A stretch of DNA of 64,000 bases from the NCBI GenBank assembly GCA_050331815.1, contig JBHJGM010000009.1, positions 62,001 through 126,000 of the forward strand, in the 5' to 3' direction. Origin of the DNA: JBHJGM01 sp050331815. GTDB taxonomy: Bacteria; Verrucomicrobiota; Verrucomicrobiia; Opitutales; JBHJGM01. The notes beneath the pieces were generated by a model. That model was not told the DNA's origin. It saw only the letters and a program-made list of their open reading frames with translations, and searched no databases. Both the position numbers and the translations under genes were made by a program. Position 1 is the stretch's first letter, and each line of letters opens with the position of its first letter. Of this stretch, positions 35,701-41,933 are shown one piece after another.

Positions 35701-36586
35701 ATACGTTTATCCAGAGGCCTTGCTGGAGATCCGGATGCGTCGCATCCACGCCCGAATCAATCACCGCCACCGCAACCAGCGGGGACTCCACTGCGGCCAG
35801 TGCGCTGGTTTGCGCAAAATCAAATGGCTTGCCCGAAGCCAGGGTCCACTGCTCATGCTGCAGGGGCTCGGTTTTCAACTGGCTGGCGGCCACCACGGCA
35901 TCGGGTTCAGCGTAAACAGACGTGGACTGCTGCGCCACGAAACCACTGAGTTGCTCCAGCGTCGCGAGCGTGACCGGGCCAGTTGTTTCAAGCCGCCACC
36001 AGAGACCGTTGCCGTCTGAGGCCACCAGACGATGGTCCGCCTGTCGCGCCTGCGCGGCAAACGTGTCCCAATCGGAACCCGCGGAACGCCGCACCAGCAG
36101 GTGCGAGGCAACCACGGCGCTGGCGCTGGTGATATGTTCCTGGCCCTGGGCATCACGCTCAACCGTCTCCGTCAGGAGTAACTCCGAATACTTGAAGCGA
36201 GTGCTCAGCAGCGAACGCCGTTCAAAAAGTTGTGCGCCTGTTGCGCTGGACCCAAGCGCCGACTCAATGCTTTCGACCGTGGTCGAAAGACGTCGCAAAG
36301 TCGCGGCAAGCGCGTTCTGCGACGAAGCCACAGGCGCGGGACTCGCCACCGGTGGTACGGTTACGGGCGTCGGCGCAGGCGTGGCGCGTCCGGCCACCGA
36401 GGGCATTGGTTGCGCAGCGCTAGAAGATGTCTCCGCAAGCTTGGGTGCGGCGGTCGTGGGCGATGATTCAGTTTCAGGTGCATCCTTTTCAGATGCATGG
36501 AAAAGCCCTATATGCAGGGCCAGAAACACGGTGGGCACTGCCAGCGTTAACACCGACAAACTCCAGAAAATTCGTTTAGGACTCAT
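23786..36586 (-). CDS. Giant secreted protein with two subtilisin (S8) domains, ASH-like domains, propellers and a triplicated module
   Basis: About 4,266 residues from the ATG at 36586. Order: N-terminal signal/anchor helix (residues ~9-30); Pro/Ser/Thr-rich linker; propeptide-like region; first subtilase (Asp277, His332, Ser489 in GTSMA); a beta-sandwich-like segment (~565-750); choice-of-anchor-D/ASH-like domain (~760-860); module copy 1 (~973-1177); propeller-like stretches (~1340-1630 and ~1840-2110); another ASH-like domain; module copies 2 (~2285-2492) and 3 (~2714-2919) with ASH-like domains after each; a third propeller (~3160-3400); a further ASH-like domain; a second propeptide (LLVRFRADAL) and complete second subtilase (Asp3781, His3836, Ser3996); finally DYDQDGYVNLLEY. 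Both triads are intact, and both catalytic domains carry the NGYVDDV.GWDF loop. One frame, no interruption. It is probably extracellular; substrate unknown. Confidence 0.9.
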   Translation of the reverse strand: MSPKRIFWSLSVLTLAVPTVFLALHIGLFHASEKDAPETESSPTTAAPKLAETSSSAAQPMPSVAGRATPAPTPVTVPPVASPAPVASSQNALAATLRRLSTTVESIESALGSSATGAQLFERRSLLSTRFKYSELLLTETVERDAQGQEHITSASAVVASHLLVRRSAGSDWDTFAAQARQADHRLVASDGNGLWWRLETTGPVTLATLEQLSGFVAQQSTSVYAEPDAVVAASQLKTEPLQHEQWTLASGKPFDFAQTSALAAVESPLVAVAVIDSGVDATHPDLQQGLWINVSEIPDNGIDDDANGYVDDVQGWDFLEDDPLPLDAFGHGTHVAGILAAARDNELGVAGIVPQAAVVPLRFLDANGLGVLSDAVRAVRYATLKGIPIINASWGGPQSSLQLQEALIEYQGLVVASAGNDARSLSAAPVYPAAYAIDNVLAVAATDTAGGLAAFSNYGVSQVDLAAPGRDIFSTLPQDRYGTMSGTSMAAAHVSAAATLFLAQRPDLDGNALALAVLGATESTPALSEYVSAGASFSVEGVTPSLALLPAPAQHVAADTVLFNVDMGTPPHTVNQLLRVGAPAGPSRINFGDPYVRSSLGALLAQPLEMQGGQSACCGLYEQLEFALLSFADASYLVSFDVYFETHPTVFKLLFDSPTVRNLYWQANGSIRGSNLNISTPPGTFEPRRTYRYDIYYSQGEVRLWQDGELLGSAPFSWQQARSLRLHQSHPTTSARTGVDNFRIVANPSSIEPGTPAPELHVSPDALDFGNVFLGLDNTLPLTLQNLGFGSIEVGAPQIEGDGFTLLEGAALTLGPNASDDWTIRFAPEQTGTSSGSLTFDYVAGDTSGEMTIVLSGFSAEAIEFELAPASVTQALGVGQTVTRTVTLTNQTPFAVPFTLGIEAADTVESCVLQRSATFGGSEPLGDETLTNGEKSQTLESDLHVYRQVRLAEVEGFGGDWSAANASEAPALEDVREALNLGFASINGLIPNRFNFSDGVSGTSISDGGSDMFDGGNSLRTDRGGPLSYQNAAIVENNWLGPDGRYFTRKFPGLFVFAGDISELEEFRITGNLGADGSGSAEASVLEVRRGGVRYLGFFKRVFDARDPSVNQLILIRDNGLAEQTIATHTNDGLQQLENLEGVNRIYYMLFASQSGGRVSDDEALAIMEQFLEVIGEGGGLVTVEPTDLVLGPNQSTELELNFNAGAFDPGVYAYRLRAGTTLDGRVERVIPITATVLPPEVQVEPQRIALHALQGLLPEVGASLRIEPTQLGATVDWAITESPEWLEVSALSGTAAQTIELSVSQVFTQPVFLRGEVRLETQGTTVLIPVSLQVDSLNLVQLDADLKRGWIYGINRSTVDDGTDLLVRIDAEAEAVIDSLALGEEMTDIAFDPEWAYAFAISYAQKRIYKIDLDAFRVVSSRQIETLGDHVLRLRRYDVEVGPDGILYYTDNVWGPKLYAFDYESGEVLEDYSFNGTGDVLRAADGESLFTWKDYRGNAGSWVTRIESDPDGQLREMDRSTARDSREPEDAPLLLTLDGQTLFVKEFRYDANNLSIHKDLVPESDSLFSGHAIYAISLYGDLVFSNSNIRDGYTGAIVGSLPVRSSRAMALDTFQTKVVQFDPGQQALLYTDLTEFNLPGLLPQPQTGGGNPIAPGAPLDELVWTTHPMVERYGVYLSTQHGEVLHGSMHGPAFMGMTAGGRLQLPIELTRGQQYFWRVDAYLPDGSILPGEVWEYRPPAMFVETPEVVLQVALGFDMTFEDTIRFGGELTGDWSFAQPDFEWLRVSRDPSDPLASPIFHVSPQNHLIGRHASYVDLTLSGETVRVPVKLEVYNFEADQLFWGPGEQEILAYHWGSQNRDFYDAIVVHYDVSSEVVTRASRISDHGRLAYMAADPAQLLILNGSGVFQLNTYDLASQSLQPPRIPPLTIRDIFGGSSSRLYGFNDTFPLSAITILDREDLSLEQSIESPFTGIRRGYFSELNQALYVTGYFGSFYRYELVDDALEITAVLEADQRHSLPWVESSNGEWFGCGSVVVDAALTQTQSVPYEVSSLSPEGSLALLTHYDGLELYDLLNEVLITRISTVRDPLSLFSSDGNTAYAWSERGVPQLPERIEILPPQIVLPESPVDFGPVIQGATPDYSLLIQNLGHYALELSEIEVIGGGFALGEVTTDVVVGIREMPLPIAFSTDTLGIFEGQLRIVSNDPEQPEVVLELRAEVIPPPVLSVSDDALAVEVPAYGSVTRTLTLRNDGGSTLDWAIAVRNGDSAGASIEAVSLLTEEGPLERTLENLNENFENITNLIPNRYDFRDGVTGSQISDGGNDMFDGGNRISTNLRPSDLNYSNNAIVEAPEYFGEGGRYFTRKYPGLFVLSAQMQGVSSFRILGNLGADGRGNAEGSVLEAHIGGIHYRGFFKRVFNAGDPSVNQLIIVSDNSAAYQQFSTHTNNGYQEVFNLQETEQIHYLLFASGSGGRVSDAQALAIMEAYVNEAGSSNLAVVEPPFGSLAPGELIEVTVTITSPDPEAGVYTGDLLVLSNDPETPERTVSITATVPSAPYLSVAPTELNFDPIFVGDTSVQTVEITNLGNALLGVMPQAGSDPSFGSLGINGLVVEPAQTVTMEVAFTPNRVGPIAGTLELVSNAMAQGSVFLNLSGEGLVPPAFELAGLPVTVEVPPFGMAEHVVTVSNTGGSPLEWSLAIEENTTVSSEPTIQSAERLQTVLDNLNANHIAITALIPNRFNFRDGVFGTSIIDGGGDMFDGGNILNTPLFNNLAYRDNQVTDSTAFGPAGAYFTRKVPGLFVLGAQLDNIDYFRITGNLGADGGGQAEASVLEVTSRGRLYQGFFKRVFNAGDPSVNQLVIIPHNPEATQTVNFNTNDGLQQVDNLQNTIELYYLLFASSNGGRVSDAQALQIMQAFLDASQVPAWIDPSLSAGTVAPGASMDVTLTLSPPPGQAGSFEALLRFLTNDPQHREVSYPLTIEVPSQPWIQVDRESIDFGTLFENDQAAEILTLTNVGNDTLWVTALPVDSPGFSLRTNAPFNIAPGNSREVSVRFQPSEPGEYSATLRILSNDDDNSPLLVRLEGIGVSAPVAAVTPPSLSLEMLSGEVATRTLTVSNLGTPDSRLAFAFLASSQDTPTPGISDDATLGGGSLFATIPPPVDVYDASTDVSPVGPFQPAPGVERPLSPGDVIGARIFTVERAGLVNQVQERDPVTGSIINTVALPDSISGGPDGLAFDGDSFYYVNNFGSSRVYQFDAVTGEIQRQFSAPGLDALATDGDVLYALAYSSDQIQVIDIESGSVLRRLTPSVGLGGGISYAGDRGTLFVSNFSSRIYEIDPLDGTVLNEFSPPTTIYGLGYSVGAGVLFSSAPGGTNYALNPETGEILHQFSGGNGSCLASDEAGGSRQIGVSFDEGTGTLSGGAQQSVDVTFNAENADGGEYQLNLTVATNDPLRPEIVVPVTVEITGAPALSLDPVQIDFEPLFVGLTAEAQLEVRNTGNDTLLLSDFSVQGAGFSMDLSSDARIEVAPRRTASLNVHFAPGNVGAVEGTLTFSSNSALQPMVSVPLSGEGLSPPVAVISPTTFNLLGPVGVSHDVTLTVANQGGSPLNWAASRQTVNVTTDTSVGASAHVPQHPLRSPDLTALSEPAQLLVRFRADALKADTVAALSAVGASVVREYRLVPGLQLVRIPPSLQIADAIQALGNDPRVLYAEPDYIVSLPEAVQTPASTFNAASAFPNDPSFDDLWGLHNTGQQNGVVDADIDAPEAWSLYTGDPSVVIGVIDSGVDINHPDLANNIWRNPLEIPGNNIDDDDNGYVDDVYGWDFVNNDNNPFDGHSHGTHVAGTIAAEGNNGVGVTGVSWRASIMTLKALSDLGSGSTSNLIAAIEYATEMNCFATNNSWGGGSFSNAMLEAISRANEAGQLFVAAAGNTSTNNDSSPHYPSSYDVPNIIAVASTDASDRLSSFSSYGSTTVDIGAPGSSILSTEPNNRYGFKSGTSMASPHVSGAVALLKAYNPNLTAAEIKTVLMESADPISSLQDRVLSRGRLNLYAALQLSGPAWIALNPVGGAVAPGQSTDVSVQLDTANFTPGEVRSVVIAFTSNDPANPVIEVYGTVTAAGAGVSSFSEAYLGFAAESFAGTASTLDATGRHHFWGPNLDYDQDGYVNLLEYFLGTDPTQHNTRGAFQLESTGSEMTFSFVALAGMEDVQYSVEFTHSLLEPWQTLPAEAIAEHHLEDTYPPQMRVEATVAMDDAPQGAFRLVIRLPQGL
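27830..28443 (-). repeat. Triplicated module, copy 3, in the giant protein
   Basis: The same module: AITALIPNRFNFRDGVFG, IIDGGGDMFDGGN, GAYFTRKVPGLFVL, FRITGNLGADGGG, GFFKRVFNAGDPSVNQLVI, NTNDGLQQVDNL, YLLFASSNGGRVSDAQAL. Copies 2 and 3 look closer to each other (FNAGDPSVNQL, VSDAQAL) than to copy 1. Confidence 0.85.
29110..29735 (-). repeat. Triplicated module, copy 2, in the giant protein
   Basis: The same module: ENITNLIPNRYDFRDGVTG, ISDGGNDMFDGGN, GRYFTRKYPGLFVL, FRILGNLGADGRG, GFFKRVFNAGDPSVNQLII, STHTNNGYQEVFNL, YLLFASGSGGRVSDAQAL. It is preceded by TLRNDGGSTLDWAIAV, an anchor-domain-like strand region. Confidence 0.85.
33055..33670 (-). repeat. Triplicated module, copy 1, in the giant protein
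   Basis: Coding repeat of ~205 residues. Landmarks: ASINGLIPNRFNFSDGVSG, ISDGGSDMFDGGN, GRYFTRKFPGLFVF, FRITGNLGADGSG, GFFKRVFDARDPSVNQLIL, ATHTNDGLQQLENL, YYMLFASQSGGRVSDDEAL. It is followed by a beta-rich segment (VTVEPTDLVLGPNQS). I cannot assign it to a named domain. Confidence 0.85.
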
Positions 36587-36853
36587 GGCAGTTGCAGCAT
36601 CGGGGACCAATTAGGGACAGTCACCCGCGTGCGTCTTAACGATGATGTAAATGACACCGTCACATCAATCTTTCTGTCGCTAAGATCCGGTGGCAAAGCC
36701 ATGAATCAGCAGTGCTAATGCAGCCAATTCCATGTGATTGTTAGGTGTCTGACAGGTACACCTACCCGAACCGTGCAAAACCCGAAACCGTCATCCTGCG
36801 GCACCCGATGGCACCTCGAGAGACGCGTCACCATCGCGTGCCAAAGCGCTCGG

Positions 36854-37624
36854 CTAACTGAGGTGTTGCGGTGCGCAGCTGTGCTGCACGCGGCTGCGGC
36901 GCAACGCCAGCAGCGCCACGACCCCCAACGCGGCCCAGGCGTACGCGGCCGATTCTGGAATCACCGTGCTGCTTGGCACGAAAGCCACCTGCAGCCCAGA
37001 ACGGTTGCTGCCGTCTGTAAAGATCTCGTCGCCGATTTCCCAGATACGCGCCGTATCCTCTGATCCGGCAACCGATCTGAAAAACAGGCGGTCGCTTTGC
37101 GAACGGTATTCGGTGTCCTGATTGGCGATCTCGATTTCTAGCAGGAGGCTGCCTTCAGCTGGGTCGTAGGCGAAGGGATCGTCCAGCACAAAGCTCAGGC
37201 TGAAGCTGCCGGCCTCGAGAAGGCCCGAAAAATTCGACTCCTGAAAGACCGTTTGCGGCGTCTGCAGGAAATTCTGTTCTAGGTCGGTTTGCAGGTCCTG
37301 CGGGTCAAGACCTATGCCCAGGCGCAGCGTGACGTCGGCCTGATAGAACAAAGACTGCGTGACCTCTCGAGTACCGATATCGAAGCCGTCCTGTAGGAAG
37401 AGCGGCTCGAAGGCGACCGCCTCAAACATCAGCGGCTCCGTACCAAAGCTGCTCGACAAAAATGACTGCTGATAACGAACGCCTGAGAGCGTGCGGTCAA
37501 AGGGATTGGCGTTGGCCGCAGGGGTGCCGCTGCCCACGTTCAGCGCTTCGGCAAAGGCACCAGCCGGCACCCACAGGGCCAGCGTTGCGACGGAGGCAGA
37601 CAAAAGAAGCGAAGGACGTTTCAT
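36854..37624 (-). CDS. PEP-CTERM-type sorted secreted protein
   Basis: This 256-residue protein has a signal peptide (LLLSASVATLALWVPAGAFA) and a C-terminal PEP-CTERM-like signal: VIPESAAYAWAALGVVALLA followed by LRRSR. Such tails are processed by exosortases and occur in exopolysaccharide-producing Gram-negatives, including many Verrucomicrobiota. The middle is beta-rich and acidic, with no recognised domain. Unusually, 10 more residues (VQHSCAPQHLS) follow the basic anchor. It lies upstream of the giant protease gene on the same strand, 267 bp apart. That spacer (36587-36853) shows a small inverted repeat, taggtgt/acaccta, at about 36740-36763. Confidence 0.8.
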   Translation of the reverse strand: MKRPSLLLSASVATLALWVPAGAFAEALNVGSGTPAANANPFDRTLSGVRYQQSFLSSSFGTEPLMFEAVAFEPLFLQDGFDIGTREVTQSLFYQADVTLRLGIGLDPQDLQTDLEQNFLQTPQTVFQESNFSGLLEAGSFSLSFVLDDPFAYDPAEGSLLLEIEIANQDTEYRSQSDRLFFRSVAGSEDTARIWEIGDEIFTDGSNRSGLQVAFVPSSTVIPESAAYAWAALGVVALLALRRSRVQHSCAPQHLS

Positions 37625-37854
37625 GTAACAGTCGGAAAAGAAACCAGGAGGTGACGGGACGTTGGACTGGTCCAGTAGCTACCTGCTGACGCCTAGCAAA
37701 GACAACCCCAAAGTATGATGCAATGAGGGATACAGTAAGCGCCCACGATTCGCCGAAAACTTGCAGCAGCCATTACATTTTCTTATTCATGCGCGCATGG
37801 GCCTGCTTGAGAATAATCCAACCAGCGCCTGTGGCGGAATCTGACCTGGCAAAG

Positions 37855-37885
37855 AAAAAAGGGCTCCTCCCCCACAGAGGAGCCC
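37855..37885 (-). terminator. Orphan minus-strand intrinsic terminator
   Basis: gggctcctc (37861-37869) pairs with gaggagccc (37877-37885) around a 7-nt loop. On the minus strand the stem is followed by TTTTTTCTTTG. No recognised minus-strand gene lies between it and the next gene upstream (the plus-strand tolC-like gene at 38139), so it may end a small RNA or very short ORF. The surrounding 37625-38138 interval holds no other feature I can support. Confidence 0.75.
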
Positions 37886-38138
37886 CCTTATCTATCACCC
37901 CTTTAGGATGGATCATGCCCTATCCCAAAAAGCGTAATCCTTCCCTGACGATGCGGGTACACGACCCCATGTCTGATCTCCTTTTCGGGCTAATCATGCG
38001 TTGGTTTAGATGAAGGTCTCCGGGCGGTGGGCTTTTTACCTTTTTTTCAGGAAGTACCTACAAAGACTCAGATCCGAGCGCGGTGCCTTCGATGGGGCTA
38101 TTGACATTTGCCCGTCACGCGCGCGGGATGGTCTTCAC

Positions 38139-39908
38139 GTGATCCGCCTGCCACGAAGCCCCACTTTTTTTCGCATCCTTTTGGCCATCAGTTGCTTTCT
38201 GTGGTCACAAGGTACTTTTGCCCAAACCGAGACCGCCCCCGTCGACGCCTCGGAGGACCTCTTCGCCCCGTCTACCGGAAGTTATCAGCGCGGGGAGTTT
38301 CTGCCTTCGATCACAAGTGATGCCGTCTGGCCCAGCCCCGAAACCGTTGCCTCTGGCCGTGATAATCGTGCGATCCGCCTGTTGGGGCTGCAGGAGGTCA
38401 TCGACACCGCCCTGGGGCAAAACCTCGGGCTGGCGATTGAGCGGCTCGACCCCGCTGACGCCCGCGACAATGTCCAGGTGGCGCGCGCGGATTTCGACCC
38501 CAGTCTGAGCTTCTCCACCGCCCGCCGCGAAACCCGCAGCCCACCCTCCTCCACCGCGCTGGACGGTGCCTCCGTCCCCATCACCGAAAACCGTGACTTT
38601 GCCGGCAGCGTCACCCAGCGCATCCCCCTGGGCACGGAGCTGACCGCCTCGGCCTCGCTCAACCGCAACGCCAGCAACTCGAGTTTCGCCACGCTCAACC
38701 CCGCGCACTTTGCCGAGCTGGGCCTGCGCATTCGCCAGCCGCTGTTGCGCGGGCTGGGCGCCAAGGTCAATCTGGCACCCGTCGTCAGCGCCCGGGCCGC
38801 CCTGACGGGCAGCAAACTGCGCGTGCGCGATGAGGTTCTGAACGTCATCGCCGCCACCGAACGCAGCTACTGGACGCTCTCGGCCGCCTACGCCCGGCGC
38901 GCTCTGACCCTCTCCAACCTCCGCCTCGCCGAGGAGCTGCTCGAAGAAAACCTTGAGCGCGAACGCCTCGGCGCGGCCCTCAAAATCGATGTCCTGCAGG
39001 CCCGGGCCTCGCTGGCCACCCAGCAGGAGGAGCTCATCACCGTCGAAAAGGCGATTGACGAAGCCGAAGACGGCCTGCGCATCCAGATGGGCACGCTCAC
39101 CGAAACCTCAAACGCCGCCCTGGCGCCCGAAGTCCTGCCCGAATCCGTCCCCGTGTTACCCCAGTTTGGCGAGGCCATCCGCGCGGCCCTCATCCACGAT
39201 TTGGAAACCGAGGCGCAGTACGCCGAAGTGGCGCGTCGGCTCGTCGACCGCGAATCCGCCGCCAACAACACCCTGCCCGATCTCGACCTCGTGCTCGACG
39301 GTGCCTGGCAGGGTCGCGATTCCAGCAACATCCAGGCGGTCGAGGGCGTCGGCCAGGGGGCTGGCTACCGCTGGCGGGCCGCTCTGGAGCTAAGCTTCAA
39401 CTGGGGGCTGCGACAGGAACAGGCTCGCTTGCGGCAGGCCGATCGGGCCATCGACCGTGCCGAGCTGCGCCTCGCCGACATCCGCCAGAACCTGCTGCGC
39501 GAAGTCCGTACCGCCTGGCGCGATGTGGAAGCGGGCCTGGAGCGGCAGAAGGCCGCGTTGCTGGCTGTGCGTCTCAACGCCGAACTCTTCAATCAGGAGC
39601 GCGAGCGTTACCTCAACGGGCTTTCGGCCTTTCGCGATGTGCTCGAAGCCCAAAGCGACCTAGACAGCGCGCGTCTGCGCTACCTCGACGCCACCGAGCA
39701 ACTCGTCAACGCCGACGTCACGCTCTCTCGGCTCGACGGGCGCCTGCTCGAGCGCCACGGCTTCAGCTGGGAAGAAGAAGCCAGCCGACTGGACCTCGGT
39801 GCGTACAACGATTCCCTCGACGGACTTGCGCCCCGGCGCGTCTCGGGCGTTTTTTCTGAACCCTCCGCAACCGGTCCGGTCCAAACCGTTTCGGAACTGC
39901 AGCCATGA
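38139..39908 (+). CDS. TolC-family outer-membrane efflux protein
   Basis: This outer-membrane channel protein is predicted to form the exit duct of the exporter encoded next. From the GTG at 38139 there are ~589 residues with a signal peptide (FFRILLAISCFLWSQGTFAQ). Two OEP-type halves of long alpha-helical coiled coil are seen: residues ~220-300 (ERSYWTLSAAYARRALTLS, then NLRLAEELLEENLERERLGA) and ~390-560 (RDVLEAQSDLDSARLRYLDA). The frame is open from an ATG at 38010, but the extra 43 residues would precede the signal peptide, so the GTG is preferred. Its stop overlaps the next start (ATGA). Confidence 0.85.
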   Translation: MIRLPRSPTFFRILLAISCFLWSQGTFAQTETAPVDASEDLFAPSTGSYQRGEFLPSITSDAVWPSPETVASGRDNRAIRLLGLQEVIDTALGQNLGLAIERLDPADARDNVQVARADFDPSLSFSTARRETRSPPSSTALDGASVPITENRDFAGSVTQRIPLGTELTASASLNRNASNSSFATLNPAHFAELGLRIRQPLLRGLGAKVNLAPVVSARAALTGSKLRVRDEVLNVIAATERSYWTLSAAYARRALTLSNLRLAEELLEENLERERLGAALKIDVLQARASLATQQEELITVEKAIDEAEDGLRIQMGTLTETSNAALAPEVLPESVPVLPQFGEAIRAALIHDLETEAQYAEVARRLVDRESAANNTLPDLDLVLDGAWQGRDSSNIQAVEGVGQGAGYRWRAALELSFNWGLRQEQARLRQADRAIDRAELRLADIRQNLLREVRTAWRDVEAGLERQKAALLAVRLNAELFNQERERYLNGLSAFRDVLEAQSDLDSARLRYLDATEQLVNADVTLSRLDGRLLERHGFSWEEEASRLDLGAYNDSLDGLAPRRVSGVFSEPSATGPVQTVSELQP

Positions 39909-41011
39909 AGTACCTCTTTTACGCCATCATTCTGGCCGGCCTCGGCTACGGGCTTTACTACGCTTACGAGCAGGTCAACGTTGAGACTGAGCCCGACGTC
40001 GATCCCGCCGCCCTGACCGATGTCGCCGAGCGCCGTACGCTCCGCGAGGTGGTGCGGGTCAACGGCGAGGTGCGCCCGGTCGTTTCGACTGATGTGCGCT
40101 CGGAGATCAACGGGCGCATCGTGAAGATTCACGTCCTCGACGGGCAGCTCGTGGAGCGCGGCGACGTGCTCGTCGAACTGGACCGGGTCTCCCTGGAATC
40201 CGAACTGACCGAAGCCCGACGCAATCTGGAAAAGGCCCGCCTGCAAATGGCCAAGTCCAAACGCGATTTCGAACGCCTGGAGCGCCTCAGCGAAAAGGAA
40301 TTTGCCACCGACATCGAAGTCGCCGACGCCCGGACCGAATTCGAGTTGTCGCGCATTGACGTGGAGGTGGCCCAAACCCGTGTCGAGCGCGCCACCGACA
40401 ACCTCGCCGAAACGACCATCACCGCGCCGCAAAGCGGGATCGCCGCCAACATTCAGGTCAACGAAGGGCAGGTCATTCAGGGCGCTTCTTCCGTTAATTC
40501 CGGCACCACCCTCATGACCATTCACGATCTGAGCCGGCTCTTCGTCGAGACCGACATCAATGAGATCGACATCGCCCGCCTCGACGAGGGCATGAAAGCC
40601 GAGGTCACTTTCGACGCCATTTCCGGCGAACGCTTTCCGGCGCTCATCGAACGCATTTACACGGTCGCCACCAATCAAAACAACCAGCGCACCTTTCAAA
40701 CGCGCATCGCCTTCGAAGCTGACGGCAAGACCATCCGCCCCGGTATCAGCGCAAATGTGGACATCCCGATCGCCGAAGCCGAGGATGTGGTCACCATCAC
40801 GCTCTCGGGTATTTTCACCGAAGGGGGTACGCGCTATGTGTACGTCATGGAGGATCCGCTCGACCCCGATCCGGAGAAGCGCACGATCCAGACCGGTGTC
40901 TCCGACGCCCGCTTCATCGAAATCAAGGAAGGCCTGACCGAGGGCGAAACGGTCAGCCTGGTGCGCCCGGCACGGCTGCGCACGGCCTCCGCCAACGGCC
41001 AGCGAGGCTAG
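39905..41011 (+). CDS. Periplasmic adaptor of a MacA/HlyD type exporter
   Basis: This 368-residue membrane-fusion protein has one N-terminal helix (LFYAIILAGLGYGLYYAYE), a lipoyl half-motif (VSTDVRSEINGRIVKIHVLD with GQLVERGDVLVELD), a coiled-coil hairpin (residues ~100-175) and a second lipoyl half (TITAPQSGIAANIQVNEGQ). A beta-barrel then follows (LFVETDINEIDIARLDEG). This is the MacA arrangement that links an inner-membrane ABC permease to TolC. The start overlaps the TolC-like stop by 4 bp. Confidence 0.9.
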   Translation: MKYLFYAIILAGLGYGLYYAYEQVNVETEPDVDPAALTDVAERRTLREVVRVNGEVRPVVSTDVRSEINGRIVKIHVLDGQLVERGDVLVELDRVSLESELTEARRNLEKARLQMAKSKRDFERLERLSEKEFATDIEVADARTEFELSRIDVEVAQTRVERATDNLAETTITAPQSGIAANIQVNEGQVIQGASSVNSGTTLMTIHDLSRLFVETDINEIDIARLDEGMKAEVTFDAISGERFPALIERIYTVATNQNNQRTFQTRIAFEADGKTIRPGISANVDIPIAEAEDVVTITLSGIFTEGGTRYVYVMEDPLDPDPEKRTIQTGVSDARFIEIKEGLTEGETVSLVRPARLRTASANGQRG

Positions 41012-41032
41012 GGCCGGCGCGTTCCTCCGCCC

Positions 41033-41782
41033 ATGAGCACCCCTGCCCACACGCAAGCCGATGACGCCCCCATCTTTGAGCTGTCGGCGATCGCCCGCCA
41101 TTACAAGATGGGCGATTCCACCGTCCGGGCCCTCGATGGCGTCGACCTGAAGATTCAGAGTGGCGACTACGCGGCCATCCTGGGGCCCTCCGGCTCGGGC
41201 AAATCCACCCTGATGCACCTGCTCGGCTTCATGGACCGCCCGTCGGAGGGAACGATGCATTTTGAGGGAAAAAATGTTTCCCGCCTGTCCGCGGCGCGCC
41301 GCGCCTGGTACCGCAGCAACCGCATCGGTTTCATCTTTCAGGCCTTCAACCTCTTGCCCCGCCTGAGCGTTCTGGACAACGTGCTGCTGCCCCTGAGCTA
41401 CGCCCGCGCCCACATCGAAAAGCGCAAGGACAAGGCCCTGGAGGCGCTGAGCCGGGTCGGCATGGACCACCGCGCCGGACACATCCCCAACCAGCTCTCC
41501 GGCGGTGAACGCCAGCGCGTAGCCATCGCCCGAGCGTTGATCAACGATCCCGCTCTCATCCTCGCCGACGAACCCACAGGCAACCTGGACAGTAAAAATG
41601 TCGAGCGGATCATGCAGCTCTTCGACCAGCTGATCCGCGAAGGGCAGACGCTGATCATGGTGACGCACGACCAGAATGTGGCCGACCACACTCACCGCAT
41701 CCTGCGCATGCTCGACGGCAAGCTCGTTGCCGACGAAGCCACCCGCTCCACCCCCAGCGTCTTCAGCGCCCTCACCAAATAA
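41033..41782 (+). CDS. ABC transporter ATP-binding protein (MacB/LolD type)
   Basis: This 249-residue ATPase carries Walker A GPSGSGKST, the Q-loop FIFQAFNLLPRLSV, signature LSGGERQRVAIARAL, Walker B LILADEPTGNLDS and the switch MVTHDQNVAD. The segment MHLLGFMDRPSEG and the NLL Q-loop are typical of the MacB/LolD/FtsE group that powers mechanotransmission rather than transmembrane transport. Here the ATPase is separate from its permease, unlike E. coli MacB, where both are fused. Confidence 0.95.
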   Translation: MSTPAHTQADDAPIFELSAIARHYKMGDSTVRALDGVDLKIQSGDYAAILGPSGSGKSTLMHLLGFMDRPSEGTMHFEGKNVSRLSAARRAWYRSNRIGFIFQAFNLLPRLSVLDNVLLPLSYARAHIEKRKDKALEALSRVGMDHRAGHIPNQLSGGERQRVAIARALINDPALILADEPTGNLDSKNVERIMQLFDQLIREGQTLIMVTHDQNVADHTHRILRMLDGKLVADEATRSTPSVFSALTK

Positions 41783-41855
41783 ACCTGTCAACCCTCTCAA
41801 AATCAGGCCACCGGTAGCCACTTAAGCGAACCTTACGCATCCATACTTTAGTAAC

Positions 41856-41933
41856 AAAGCACCAAACAACTACGCACCTGGCACTAAGCACCAAGATCAA
41901 TGTACCAAAAACTAAGCACAAAGTATTAGCACC
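41856..41933 (+). repeat. 14-bp periodic degenerate repeat in the ATPase-permease spacer
   Basis: Six 8-mers close to TAAGCACC start at about 41856, 41871, 41885, 41899, 41913 and 41926: aaagcacc, tacgcacc, taagcacc, aatgtacc, taagcaca, ttagcacc. Spacings are 13-15 bp. The whole 41783-41946 spacer is A/C-rich and nearly G-free between repeats, unlike the flanking genes. No hairpin or ORF explains it. Confidence 0.6.

Noticed and set aside
39680..41821. 713-codon open frame on the minus strand across the tolC/macA/macB genes
   Set aside because: It is antisense to three well-recognised genes; the translation is low-complexity Gly/Val/Asp/His-rich, a typical shadow in high-GC DNA.
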